From assembly GCF_028649455.1 (NCBI RefSeq), contig NZ_JAQSIO010000003.1, forward strand, positions 186,001 through 250,000: DNA of 64,000 nt. Reading direction: 5' to 3'. This document shows, in pieces, positions 25,699-34,260 of the stretch. Position numbers and translations under genes: made by a program. This stretch comes from Curvibacter microcysteis. Lineage in GTDB: Bacteria; Pseudomonadota; Gammaproteobacteria; Burkholderiales; Burkholderiaceae_C. A model generated the notes under the pieces. That model was not told the origin of the DNA and did not search any database. It was given only the letters and a program-made list of their open reading frames with translations. Position 1 is the stretch's first letter, and the number at the start of each line of letters is the position of its first letter.

Positions 25699-26903
25699 GC
25701 GCCGTCGTCGAGCGTGAGCTGACCACGGACGCTTCAGCCTCTGGCGTCGCGTCGGATTGGCGCGCCGGTGCCGCAGCCATTGCTGCCGCAGCCGCTCGCC
25801 ATGCCGATGCGGTGGACCGCGAAGGGCGCTTCCCTGCGGAGGCGGTGCAGGCCATGCGCGACTCCGGCCTGCTGGCGGCGTGGGTTCCGAAGGCGCTCGG
25901 GGGTCCAGGCCACAGCCTGCGCGAGATCGCTGCCATGTGCCACCAGATCGGCGCGGCCTGCGGGGCCAGCGGCATGATCTTCGCCATGCATCAGATCAAG
26001 CTGTCGTCGGTGGTGCACCACGCGGGATCGTCCGCTTGGTACCGTCAACTGCAACAGCGCGTGGTGGCTGAATCATTGCTGCTTGGCTCGGTCACTTCCG
26101 AGGTGGGCGTGGGTGGGGACATTCGCCGTTCTCTGGCCGCCGTGCAGCGTGACGGTGATCATTTCAGCTTGCAAAAGCATGGCTCGGTGGTGTCTTACGG
26201 CGCCTACGCCGATGCTTTGTTGATCACCGCCCGGGCCGACGAGCAGGCCCCGCCCAACGGCCAAGTCATGGTGACGGTGCTGAAGGACCAATACCAACTC
26301 GAAAAGACCGGCCAGTGGGACGCCATGGGCATGCGCGGTACTTGCAGCGACGCCTTCATGATTCGGGCCCAGGCCCCCGCCGAGCAGATTTTCGAAGCGC
26401 CCTTTGCCGACATCATTGCCAACACCATGTTGCCGGTGTCCCACATCCTGTGGGCCAGTGTGTGGTTTGGCATCGCCAACAGCGCCTTGCTGCGAGTGCG
26501 TGCCCACCTGCGTGCGGCCATGAAGGCCGGTGGGGGTAACCTGCCTGCTGCAGCGACCCAGTTGCCCGATCTGGTGGCCCAGATGCAGTTGCTGCACGCT
26601 CGCCTGCAGTCGGCCATCACCCGCTTTGAAGCAGCGCTGGCCACGGGCCATGGTCCCTTGCCCATGTCGCTGACCACCGACCTGACCTTGCTCAAGAGCA
26701 CCATGTCCGAAGGTTGCCTGGCCGTGGTCCAGCAGTCCTTGAGCACGGTGGGCTTTGCCGGCTACCGCACCGAGAGCCCGGCTGCCATGGGCCGCCACCT
26801 GCGTGACTTGCACTCCGCGCCCCTGATGATCAACAACGCGCGCCTGATCGAAACCATGAGCAGCTTCTTGCTCCTGGACCCTTTGCAGTTTGGACTTGCC
26901 TGA
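25695..26903 (+). CDS. Acyl-CoA dehydrogenase-fold flavoenzyme
   Basis: This 402-residue protein has the N-terminal helical, middle beta and C-terminal helical domains of acyl-CoA dehydrogenases. Examples are ACGASGMIFAMHQIK, LLGSVTSEVGVGGDIRRS and KTGQWDAMGMRGTCSDAF. The C-terminal segment after FAGYRTESPAAMGRHLRD reads LHSAPLMINNARL, so the catalytic glutamate of the usual YEGT motif is not where expected. That pattern recalls type-2 dehydrogenases and flavin monooxygenases of the same fold. Its substrate is probably an aminoacyl group on the neighbouring carrier protein; oxidation or hydroxylation cannot be distinguished. Confidence 0.85.
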   Translation: MSAVVERELTTDASASGVASDWRAGAAAIAAAAARHADAVDREGRFPAEAVQAMRDSGLLAAWVPKALGGPGHSLREIAAMCHQIGAACGASGMIFAMHQIKLSSVVHHAGSSAWYRQLQQRVVAESLLLGSVTSEVGVGGDIRRSLAAVQRDGDHFSLQKHGSVVSYGAYADALLITARADEQAPPNGQVMVTVLKDQYQLEKTGQWDAMGMRGTCSDAFMIRAQAPAEQIFEAPFADIIANTMLPVSHILWASVWFGIANSALLRVRAHLRAAMKAGGGNLPAAATQLPDLVAQMQLLHARLQSAITRFEAALATGHGPLPMSLTTDLTLLKSTMSEGCLAVVQQSLSTVGFAGYRTESPAAMGRHLRDLHSAPLMINNARLIETMSSFLLLDPLQFGLA

Positions 26904-26904
26904 C

Positions 26905-27816
26905 ATGGATGCCACCCCCACTTTCCTTGAGCAACTGATTGCCGCCGGCCACCTGATCCCCATGGGGGTCGATGGCCTGTATGGCAAGAGTGGCGTTTTT
27001 GAAGACATCCTCAACAAGCTCGACGCACTGATCAGCCGCCATGGGGCTGCTCAGCAGGCCGAGGTGATGCGCTTTCCGCCCGCCATCTCGCAGCAGAACT
27101 TTGAGGAGAGCGAGTACCTCAAGACCTTCCCGCACTTTGCCGGCACTGTGCACTGCTTTTGCGGTGACGAGCGCGAGCACCGCCGCGTGCTGGACTGTGT
27201 TGCCGAGGGCAAGGACTGGACCGAAGGCCAAAAAGCCTCGGGCGTGGTGCTGACGCCTGCAGCCTGCTACCCCTCCTACCCCGTGATCGCGCGTCGCGGC
27301 CCCCTGAGCGAAGAGGGCGTGACCCTGGACCTGCTGTCCTACTGCTTCCGCCATGAGCCTTCGCTGGAGCCCACCCGCCTGCAACTGTTCCGCATGCGCG
27401 AATATGTGCGGATGGGCACCCCCGACCAGGTGCTGGCTTTCCGCCAGCATTGGCTGGAAGAGGGCGAGAAGATGATGCGCTCGCTGGCCCTCCCCTTGAT
27501 CATCGACGTCGCCAACGACCCCTTCTTTGGCCGAGCAGGCCGCGTGCTGGCCGCCAGCCAGCGCGAGCAAAAGCTCAAATTCGAATTGCTGGTGCCCGTC
27601 AACAGCGAAGAGAGCCCGACCGCCTGCCTGAGCTTCAACTACCACATGGACCACTTTGGCCTGATCTGGGCGCTGCGCACCCCGGGCGATGAAGTCGCTC
27701 ACACCGCCTGCGTGGGCTTTGGTCTGGAGCGCATCACCCTGGCGCTGTTCCGCCACCATGGGTTCGACCCCAAGGCCTGGCCTACCGAGGTGCAAGCGGT
27801 GCTTGGAGGGTTTTGA
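26905..27816 (+). CDS. Amino acid:[carrier protein] ligase (class II aaRS homologue)
   Basis: This 303-residue protein resembles the catalytic domain of the atypical, methanogen-type seryl-tRNA synthetase but lacks a tRNA-binding domain. Motif 2 is seen as CFRHEPSLEPTRLQLFRMRE (about 147-166) and motif 3 as CVGFGLERITLALFRHHGF (269-287). Cys121, Glu166 and Cys269 have the spacing of the zinc ligands recalled for the Bradyrhizobium ligase. Such enzymes make aminoacyl-AMP from glycine or alanine and load it onto the phosphopantetheine of a dedicated carrier protein. The neighbouring carrier protein and flavoenzyme match the known gene context. It starts one base after the previous stop. Confidence 0.9.
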   Translation: MDATPTFLEQLIAAGHLIPMGVDGLYGKSGVFEDILNKLDALISRHGAAQQAEVMRFPPAISQQNFEESEYLKTFPHFAGTVHCFCGDEREHRRVLDCVAEGKDWTEGQKASGVVLTPAACYPSYPVIARRGPLSEEGVTLDLLSYCFRHEPSLEPTRLQLFRMREYVRMGTPDQVLAFRQHWLEEGEKMMRSLALPLIIDVANDPFFGRAGRVLAASQREQKLKFELLVPVNSEESPTACLSFNYHMDHFGLIWALRTPGDEVAHTACVGFGLERITLALFRHHGFDPKAWPTEVQAVLGGF

Positions 27817-28772
27817 TGCCCGCGGTCGCGCCTGTTTTCACCCCGCACCCTGTTCACGCCCCCGAACGCCACTGGCCCCAGTCCAACTGCAGCCTGGACC
27901 TGTGGATCGGCTATCTGCACAGCCTGGGCCTGGCTCCGGAAGCGCTGATGGGCGCCTTGGTGCAATTGGACTTTGAGGGTGACCAGTTCGGTTTTTGCAA
28001 ATTCGATGCGGCGGATCTGAGCCGCATGCACGGCCTGGTGTTGCGCGAATTGGCTTTGTACGATCGTTTGCAGGACCACATCGTGACCCAGGTTGATCGG
28101 GGCCACCTGGTGCTGGTCGAATTGGATGGCTTCCACCTGCCGGACACGGCGGGCACCTCGTACCACCGAGAGCACAGCAAGACCACGGTTGGCATTCAGG
28201 CCATCGACCCGGTGCGCCAGACCCTGAGTTACTTCCACAACTCGGGCTTTTACACCCTGAGTGGTGACGACTACGCGGCCCTGTTCGCGGTGGATGCACA
28301 AGACCGCCAGGCCACGGGCGCCTTGCTGCCCTACACCGAGTACCTGCTGCGCAAGCAGCCCGCCCTGCAAGGCGAGGCCTTGAAGGACGCGGCTCGCCAG
28401 GCCCTGCGCCAACACCTGGCCGGTGCGCCAGGCGAGAACCCGTTTCGGGCCTACCAGCGACAGTACGACGCCGACCTGGCCAGGGTCATTGCGCGCGGCA
28501 ATGACTATTTCCACCTCTACGCCTTCAACCACTTCCGCCAGTTCGGTTCGGTGTTTGGCCTGCTTGAAGCGTTCTTTCGCTGGCTGGGTGACGAGGCTTT
28601 GCAACCCTTGGCCGAGCATTGCGATCAGATCGCGGCCAAGGCCAAGCTGATGCAGTTCCGCGTGGTCCGGGCCGTGGCCCGACAGCGCCCTGACGACTCC
28701 GGTCTGATCCTCAACGACATCGCTGCGCATTGGGATGCCGTGATGGTCGGCCTGCGGCCCTACCGCGACTGA
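27816..28772 (+). CDS. DUF1839 family protein, possible papain/BtrH-like acyltransferase
   Basis: This 318-residue protein is assigned to DUF1839 by its conserved NCSLDLWIGYLHSLGL start (Cys25) and the block YHREHSKTTVGIQAIDP with YFHNSGFYTLSGDDY (about 116-153). The order Cys, then H-x2-H-x5-G...D, then a Tyr/His-Asn turn resembles papain-like transferases such as BtrH, which moves an aminoacyl group from a carrier protein to an aminoglycoside. A Cys25-His120-Asp131 triad is my inference. Translation is coupled to the ligase (TGATG). It is probably the step that uses the loaded carrier protein. Confidence 0.75.
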   Translation: MPAVAPVFTPHPVHAPERHWPQSNCSLDLWIGYLHSLGLAPEALMGALVQLDFEGDQFGFCKFDAADLSRMHGLVLRELALYDRLQDHIVTQVDRGHLVLVELDGFHLPDTAGTSYHREHSKTTVGIQAIDPVRQTLSYFHNSGFYTLSGDDYAALFAVDAQDRQATGALLPYTEYLLRKQPALQGEALKDAARQALRQHLAGAPGENPFRAYQRQYDADLARVIARGNDYFHLYAFNHFRQFGSVFGLLEAFFRWLGDEALQPLAEHCDQIAAKAKLMQFRVVRAVARQRPDDSGLILNDIAAHWDAVMVGLRPYRD

Positions 28773-28775
28773 GCC

Positions 28776-31256
28776 ATGAGCTCCCGCCTGTCTGACTGGA
28801 CCCTGCAGGAAACCGCAGCAGGGCAATGGAGTGAACCGCCGGTGGGTGAGGGCACCTGGCTGCCAGCACCCGTGCCGGGCACGGTGTGCGAAGCCTTGGC
28901 CGCCGCCGGTCGCTTCGACCTGAACGCGCCGCGCGCGCTGCAAGGCAGCGACTTCTGGTACCGCTGTGACTGGCCTGCCAGCCCGGCTGGAAAACTGCAC
29001 ATGGACGGTTTGGCCGGTTCGGTCGAAATCTGGTTGGGTTCGACCCTGTTGGGTCGCCATGCCCACATGGGTGTGCCCCTTGAATTGGACTTGCCTGCTC
29101 AGGCGGCCGGTCAGTTGTACCTGTGCGTGCGCGGCCAAGCTTCGGCACCCAAGCGGGCTGGTCGGGCCCGTTGGCGGCCCCGCATGATTCAGCCGGCTTC
29201 CCTGCGCGATGTGCGCCAGACCTTGCTGGGCCACATGCCAGGCTGGTGCCCCGAGTGGGTGCCGCTGGGCCCCTACCAAGCCGTGCGCTTTGTGCCCGCG
29301 GATGCACCGTCTCCGGCTTGGTCGATGCAAAGCGTGCAGGCCGAGGCGCGGGAGGGCCAGGCCCACCTCAGCCTGCGCTTGCAGGGCCCAACCCCGTTGC
29401 CAGCTTTGCCTTACTTGCTGTGTGCTGGTCAGCGCCTGGCCTTGCAGCCGGTGGGGGCGGGCGTCTACTGTTTTGAGGGCATCGTCCCAGGCGCTGCGCT
29501 GTGGACGCCACACACGCATGGCGTGCCGGCCTGCCATGCCCTCAGCGTGCAGGTGCCAGAGGCCCCTGCCTTGAGCCAGGACCTGGGTGAACTGGGGTTT
29601 CGTCACGTCACGGTGGACACGACCGAGGGTGGTTTTGCCCTGCGCGTCAATGGCCTGTCGGTGTTTTGCCGAGGTGTGTGCTGGACGCCGACTGATTTGC
29701 TGCGTCTGCGCTCGGACCCGGCGGCTTTGCAACGCCAAATCGATTGGCTGGTCCAGGGCGGCGCCAACATGGTCCGCGTGGGCGGCACCATGTGGTACGA
29801 AGACGAGGCCTTTTACCGCGCCTGCAACCGGGCTGGTCTGCTGGTCTGGCAGGACTTCATGCTGGCCAACTTTGACTACCCTGCGCGGGATGCCGCCTTC
29901 ATGGCCGAACTGCAGACAGAGGCCACCTACTTCCTGACCCGCACCCGCCAGCACCCCTGTTTGGCCATGTTGTGTGGCGGCAGCGAGGTGCGCCAGCAAG
30001 CCGAGATGCTGGGCGTGGACTGGCCTGAGGACGACCGCGTGTTCACCGGCCTGCTTGCGCGCCTGAGTGCGGCGCTGCGGCCTGACGTGCCCTACGTGGC
30101 CAACACCCCTTGGGGTGGGGCGCCAGTGTTCAACACCTCGCAAGGCGTCAGCCACTACTACGGCGTGGGCGCCTACATGCGTGGCTTCGACGATGCACGC
30201 CGGGCCCAAGTGCGATTTGCCAGCGAGTGCCTGGCCCTGGCCCATGTGCCCGCCGAGGCCGACCTGGCAGCCGATTTGGCGCGCCATCCGCTGGACACCC
30301 ACTGGAAGCGGGGCACGCCGCGCGACCTGGGCGCCTCCTGGGACTTTGACGATGTTCGCGACCACTATGTGCAAACGCTCTATGGCGTGGAGCCCGCGCG
30401 CCTGCGCCGTGAAGACCCGGTCCGCTACCTGGATCTGGGCCGCGCCGTGTCCTGTGACTTGGTCGAGGCCGTGTTCTCGGAGTGGCGTCGAGCAGCCAGC
30501 CCCTGCGCCGGCGGCCTGGTTTGGCAGTGGCGCGATCTGCGCCCCGGTGCTGGCTGGGGCCTGCTGGACGAGGCGGGGCAACCCAAGCCTGTCTGGCACG
30601 CCCTGTCCCGGCACTGGCAGCCCCTGCAACTGTTGATCACCGATGAAGGCCTCAATGGCCTGGATCTGCACGTGGTGCACGAGGGCGATCAAGCGCTGGA
30701 CCTGGTGCTGAGCCTGCAGGCTTTGCGTGACGGTCAGCGCGTGGTCGTCGAGGGGCAGCGCCGCTTCACGGTGGCGGGTCGCGGTCAGCAGCGTTTCAGC
30801 AGCACCGAGCTGTTGGGGCGCTTTTTCGACACCACTTACGCTTACCGTTTTGGTCCCCCAGCGCACGACGTGTGCGTGGCGACCTTGCGTGCGGCCCGCA
30901 GCCAGGCCCTTCTGGGGTGGGCGGTGCACCTGCCGCAGCGGGCGTTGCCCCGGGCCGAACTGGGTTGGCAGACCCGCCTCGAGCGCGACGACCAAGGGCT
31001 GGCCTTGTATGTGACGGCCAGCCGCTTCAGCCAGTACCTGCATTTCAGCAGTGCCAGTCACCGGCCTGAGGTGGACTGGTTCCACCTGCCACCCGGGGTG
31101 GAGCAGTGCATCCGCCTGCAGCCCCGCGAAGGCGTGACCGTGGAGCCCGCGCTGGCGGGCGGCAGTTTGGGGGCCTTGAACAGCCTCAGCGAGCGCTGGA
31201 TTCGTTTCAGCGAAGCGATCGAGCGTTCGACGCCGGCAGCCGGAGACGCGCCATGA
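28776..31256 (+). CDS. Glycoside hydrolase family 2 protein (beta-mannosidase-like)
   Basis: This 826-residue protein has the GH2 layout: a jelly-roll sugar-binding domain (1-175, GSDFWYRCDWPASPAGKLHM), an immunoglobulin-like domain, and a TIM barrel (about 285-600, VNGLSVFCRGVCWTPTDLL, QGGANMVRVGGTMWYED). C-terminal beta domains follow. The likely acid/base is Glu404 in GGSEVRQQ and the likely nucleophile Glu484 in FASECLA, so catalysis appears preserved. No signal peptide is visible, so it should act in the cytoplasm. Within this operon it could trim or transfer a sugar on the product. It starts three bases after the previous stop. Confidence 0.85.
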   Translation: MSSRLSDWTLQETAAGQWSEPPVGEGTWLPAPVPGTVCEALAAAGRFDLNAPRALQGSDFWYRCDWPASPAGKLHMDGLAGSVEIWLGSTLLGRHAHMGVPLELDLPAQAAGQLYLCVRGQASAPKRAGRARWRPRMIQPASLRDVRQTLLGHMPGWCPEWVPLGPYQAVRFVPADAPSPAWSMQSVQAEAREGQAHLSLRLQGPTPLPALPYLLCAGQRLALQPVGAGVYCFEGIVPGAALWTPHTHGVPACHALSVQVPEAPALSQDLGELGFRHVTVDTTEGGFALRVNGLSVFCRGVCWTPTDLLRLRSDPAALQRQIDWLVQGGANMVRVGGTMWYEDEAFYRACNRAGLLVWQDFMLANFDYPARDAAFMAELQTEATYFLTRTRQHPCLAMLCGGSEVRQQAEMLGVDWPEDDRVFTGLLARLSAALRPDVPYVANTPWGGAPVFNTSQGVSHYYGVGAYMRGFDDARRAQVRFASECLALAHVPAEADLAADLARHPLDTHWKRGTPRDLGASWDFDDVRDHYVQTLYGVEPARLRREDPVRYLDLGRAVSCDLVEAVFSEWRRAASPCAGGLVWQWRDLRPGAGWGLLDEAGQPKPVWHALSRHWQPLQLLITDEGLNGLDLHVVHEGDQALDLVLSLQALRDGQRVVVEGQRRFTVAGRGQQRFSSTELLGRFFDTTYAYRFGPPAHDVCVATLRAARSQALLGWAVHLPQRALPRAELGWQTRLERDDQGLALYVTASRFSQYLHFSSASHRPEVDWFHLPPGVEQCIRLQPREGVTVEPALAGGSLGALNSLSERWIRFSEAIERSTPAAGDAP

Positions 31257-33019
31257 CGCCCATCGTCATCCACAACACCCCGGTCCAGTGGCATGCCCCG
31301 GCCTCGGGCGATCTGCGCCATGTGGTTCTGCTGTGCAACACCTTGGGGGATGAGGGGCTGTACGTCTATCGGCCCCTGGTGGCCTTGGCAGAGGACTTGG
31401 CCCAAGCCGGCCTGGGGGTGTTGCGTTTCAGCTTTCCCGACCAAGACGATGGTGTGGACCTGGCGCCCGACGCCGACGCCATCGCCGAGTCTTTGAACAC
31501 CTTGCAGGCTTTGCTGGCCTGGGTGCAGCGGCAGTGGCCTGGCGTGGCGGTCAGCCTGTGCGGTTATCGCATGGGCGCCTTGCTGGCCGCTGAAGTGGCG
31601 GCCCGCAGCCCCGGTCTGCTGGGGCTGGCTTTGCTGGCACCGGTGCCATCCGGTCGCCTGGTGCTGCGCGAGCTGGCGCTCAAAGCGGGGCAGGGCGTGG
31701 CTGCAGACGCTGCCCTGGTGCAGGACGGCTGGCATCTGTCGCCCGCGTCGCGCCAGACGCTGGCAGGGCTGGATTGGCAGGCCTTGCTGCAGCAATCACC
31801 ACCCCATGGTTTGGTGCTCAGCGACACCGGATTGCGCGCGGCCGAGAAACTGGCGGGCGGCTTGGCTCAGGCGGGTGCAACCGGTTGGCGCGTCCAAGCC
31901 GCGGAGGATTTGGTGAGCCTGCGCGCTTACTCGCATCTGGTCACCGTGCCTGAGGTGGCCTTTTCGGAGCTGGTCCGATGGTTGGTGGGCTTGCCTCTGC
32001 CGGCTGCTGTGCCGCAGCCTGCCCCGAGGCTTGATCTGCCAGCGCCGTCAGCCCTGAACTTGCCCCAAGGCACCGAGCGCTCGCTGCGCTTGGGGCCGCA
32101 AGGCCGCTTGGCCGGTGTGCTGTGCACGCCGCCCGGCTGCGAGGCCTCATCGGCCCGGGCTGACTCACCCTGCTTGTTGATTCTCAACACCGCCGGGAAC
32201 CCCAGTGCGGGGCAAAGCCGCAGCGCGGTTCAGCTCGCACGGGCCTTGGCGGTGCAAGGGGTGAGTTCGCTGCGCGTCGATGTGCGTGGCAATGGAAACA
32301 GCTTGCCGGTGCAGCGTGGGCGCAATTGGGCCATGTACACCGAGGCCCCCATTGAGGACGTGAGCGCTGCCTTGGACTGCCTGCAGCAACAGGGCTGGGC
32401 TCAGCCGGCAGTGTTCGGTTTGTGCTCGGGCGCCTACCTGGCCTTGCAGGCCGCCGTCCAGGACCCGCGCATGGGGCGCTTGTTGCTGGTCAATCTGCAA
32501 AGTTTTCTGTGGCAGGGCGAGCCCTTTGGCGCGGAACTCGAGGCGCCAGTGGGCAGCAGTGAAGCCGGCGATGGCGTGCAACTCAAGCACATGGGGCGCT
32601 ACAAGCAAATCATCTTCACGCTCGACTTCTGGCGCCGTCTGTTGGCGGGCGAAGTGCATGTGTGGGGCGTCACTCGGCGACTCGTGGCCAGACTGAGTCT
32701 GCGCGTGGCCAGCCGCGTGCAGGCCAGCCTGCCCGCTGGCTGGGTGCTGTTGCCCCAGCAAGCCGAAGTGCAAGAGCGCATGGCGCGGCTGACCCGCCGT
32801 GCCCTGCCCATCACCTTGATTTATGGCGACACCGATGCCGGCCTCAATGAGCTGGAGGCCTTGTTTGGGCGCCAAGGTCAGCGACTGACCCGCCAGCCCG
32901 GTGTGGCTTTGCATTTGGTGGCCGATGCCGACCACATGTTCATCGACCCGCCGTCTTTGCAAACCTTGATTCGACAGGTGGGCGAGGCCTTGTGCACGCC
33001 TGCCGCGAGACCCGCATGA
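31253..33019 (+). CDS. Fused double alpha/beta hydrolase (exosortase-associated-like)
   Basis: This 588-residue protein contains two alpha/beta-hydrolase domains. The first (1-255) has the nucleophile elbow CGYRMGALLA, where Arg106 replaces the usual Ser, so it is probably inactive. The second (about 280-588) has the elbow FGLCSGAYLAL with Cys391 as nucleophile, a likely acid in YGDTDAGLNE (Asp526 or Asp528) and His561 in ADADHMF, so it may be active. These two elbow types resemble the separate hydrolase 2 and hydrolase 1 of exosortase-A polysaccharide clusters, here apparently fused. It overlaps the GH2 stop by four bases. The substrate is unknown. Confidence 0.82.
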   Translation: MTPIVIHNTPVQWHAPASGDLRHVVLLCNTLGDEGLYVYRPLVALAEDLAQAGLGVLRFSFPDQDDGVDLAPDADAIAESLNTLQALLAWVQRQWPGVAVSLCGYRMGALLAAEVAARSPGLLGLALLAPVPSGRLVLRELALKAGQGVAADAALVQDGWHLSPASRQTLAGLDWQALLQQSPPHGLVLSDTGLRAAEKLAGGLAQAGATGWRVQAAEDLVSLRAYSHLVTVPEVAFSELVRWLVGLPLPAAVPQPAPRLDLPAPSALNLPQGTERSLRLGPQGRLAGVLCTPPGCEASSARADSPCLLILNTAGNPSAGQSRSAVQLARALAVQGVSSLRVDVRGNGNSLPVQRGRNWAMYTEAPIEDVSAALDCLQQQGWAQPAVFGLCSGAYLALQAAVQDPRMGRLLLVNLQSFLWQGEPFGAELEAPVGSSEAGDGVQLKHMGRYKQIIFTLDFWRRLLAGEVHVWGVTRRLVARLSLRVASRVQASLPAGWVLLPQQAEVQERMARLTRRALPITLIYGDTDAGLNELEALFGRQGQRLTRQPGVALHLVADADHMFIDPPSLQTLIRQVGEALCTPAARPA

Positions 33020-34260
33020 GTGTTCTTGACGCCCCTGACAAAGTCACCGGCCTGCAGCTTCAACGGATCCCTCTGAGCTGCTTGGCCGACTTGGCGCCCC
33101 ACCGCGCCGAGTGGTTGGGCTTGTTGGCGCAAATCCCCACGGCCTTGCCTTTCCAGACCCCGGAGTGGTGCTGGGCCTGGTGGCAGACCTTTGCGGTCCA
33201 GAGCCGCTTTCGCCGTGACCACCTGTCCTTGATGCTGCTGCGGGAGCAGGGGCGCTTGGTGGGCCTCTGGCCGCTGGTGCGTTCTTTGTCGGGCTGGGGG
33301 CCCTTGGTCTTGATCAGCCAATGGCGCCCTCTGGGGGCCGATCCCAATCTGACCGAGCTGCGCACCCCCTTGGTCCTGCCCGGCTACGAAGCGGCCGTGG
33401 CCCGGTATTGGCTGGACTTGGTCGAGCGCCAACCCGGCATGCACCAGGTCATCCTGCCCAGCGATGTGCTGGGCCAGGAGTTGGCGCGGCGCAGCGGACT
33501 GGTTCGCTTGGGCCAGCGCGAGGTGCCCAATTACGTCCTGCAGCCGGGCTCGGACTGGCCGGCCTTCAAGACGGGCCTCAAGCGCAACATCAAGGAGTCG
33601 CTGCGCCGCTGTTACAACTCGCTGGCGCGCGAGGGCTTGTCGCCCCAGTTGGAGGTGCTGAGCGATCCGGCCGCCTTGCGCGAGCAACTGCCTGAGTTCT
33701 ACCGCCTCCATGGGCTGCGCGCTGACCAGGCTGACACCATTGCCCACCCCGACTATTTTGAGTCGGCCCAGCACCGCCGCTTCATCGATGGATTGTTGGA
33801 TCAGGCCGGGGAGGGGGCGGCCCTCGGGGTGCGGCTGTTTGTCCTTCGTGTGTCCGGGCAGGCCGTGGCCATGCGGCTGGCCTTCCAGACGCGGCAAGAG
33901 CTGTATCTCTATTACTCAGGCTATGAGCCTGCCTGGGGCCGTTTCAGTGTCATGACCACCTTGGTCAGTGAGTTGATCCAATGGGCCCAGGCCCAAGGCT
34001 TGAGCACGGTCAATTTGTCCGTGGGGCGTGATGTCTCCAAAACCCGGTGGGGCCCGCAAGAGCGCTTGTTTGGTGACCACTATCTGGCCGGCGCGGGCCC
34101 GATCAACCGATTCTTGATGAGGGCCTTGGTGCGACGCCGGGGCCTGAGCGCGGGCTACCTGACGGCGGAGCAGGCGGCGCAACAAGCCCTTGAAGATGCC
34201 CAGGCCGAGGCGGCGGAAGCATCCCTTCTGCCGCCTCAAAGCGCCCAGCGGGCGGCTTGA
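33016..34260 (+). CDS. FemAB/CelD-like GNAT acyltransferase
   Basis: This 414-residue protein has two GNAT-like halves. The N-terminal part has FQTPEWCWAWWQTFA. The second carries KTGLKRNIKESLRRCYNSL and FVLRVSGQAVAMRLAFQ, then LYYSGYEPAWGRFSVMTTL and SVGRDVSKTRWGPQE. This layout belongs to the BioF2-like/CelD/FemAB group, which transfers acyl or aminoacyl groups to polysaccharides or peptidoglycan precursors. It is the last gene of the operon and overlaps the hydrolase stop (ATGA). It is a candidate for final transfer of the carrier-bound group. No signal peptide is seen. Confidence 0.82.
   Translation: MSVLDAPDKVTGLQLQRIPLSCLADLAPHRAEWLGLLAQIPTALPFQTPEWCWAWWQTFAVQSRFRRDHLSLMLLREQGRLVGLWPLVRSLSGWGPLVLISQWRPLGADPNLTELRTPLVLPGYEAAVARYWLDLVERQPGMHQVILPSDVLGQELARRSGLVRLGQREVPNYVLQPGSDWPAFKTGLKRNIKESLRRCYNSLAREGLSPQLEVLSDPAALREQLPEFYRLHGLRADQADTIAHPDYFESAQHRRFIDGLLDQAGEGAALGVRLFVLRVSGQAVAMRLAFQTRQELYLYYSGYEPAWGRFSVMTTLVSELIQWAQAQGLSTVNLSVGRDVSKTRWGPQERLFGDHYLAGAGPINRFLMRALVRRRGLSAGYLTAEQAAQQALEDAQAEAAEASLLPPQSAQRAA

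Noticed and set aside
26905-27816. A second seryl-tRNA synthetase.
   Set aside because: It lacks the N-terminal tRNA-binding domain, is only 303 residues long and sits beside a carrier protein; the zinc-ligand spacing fits the aa:CP ligase.
27699-31085. A 1128-codon open frame antisense to DUF1839 and GH2.
   Set aside because: Opposite-strand shadow of genes with clear motifs; no ribosome site or family resemblance.
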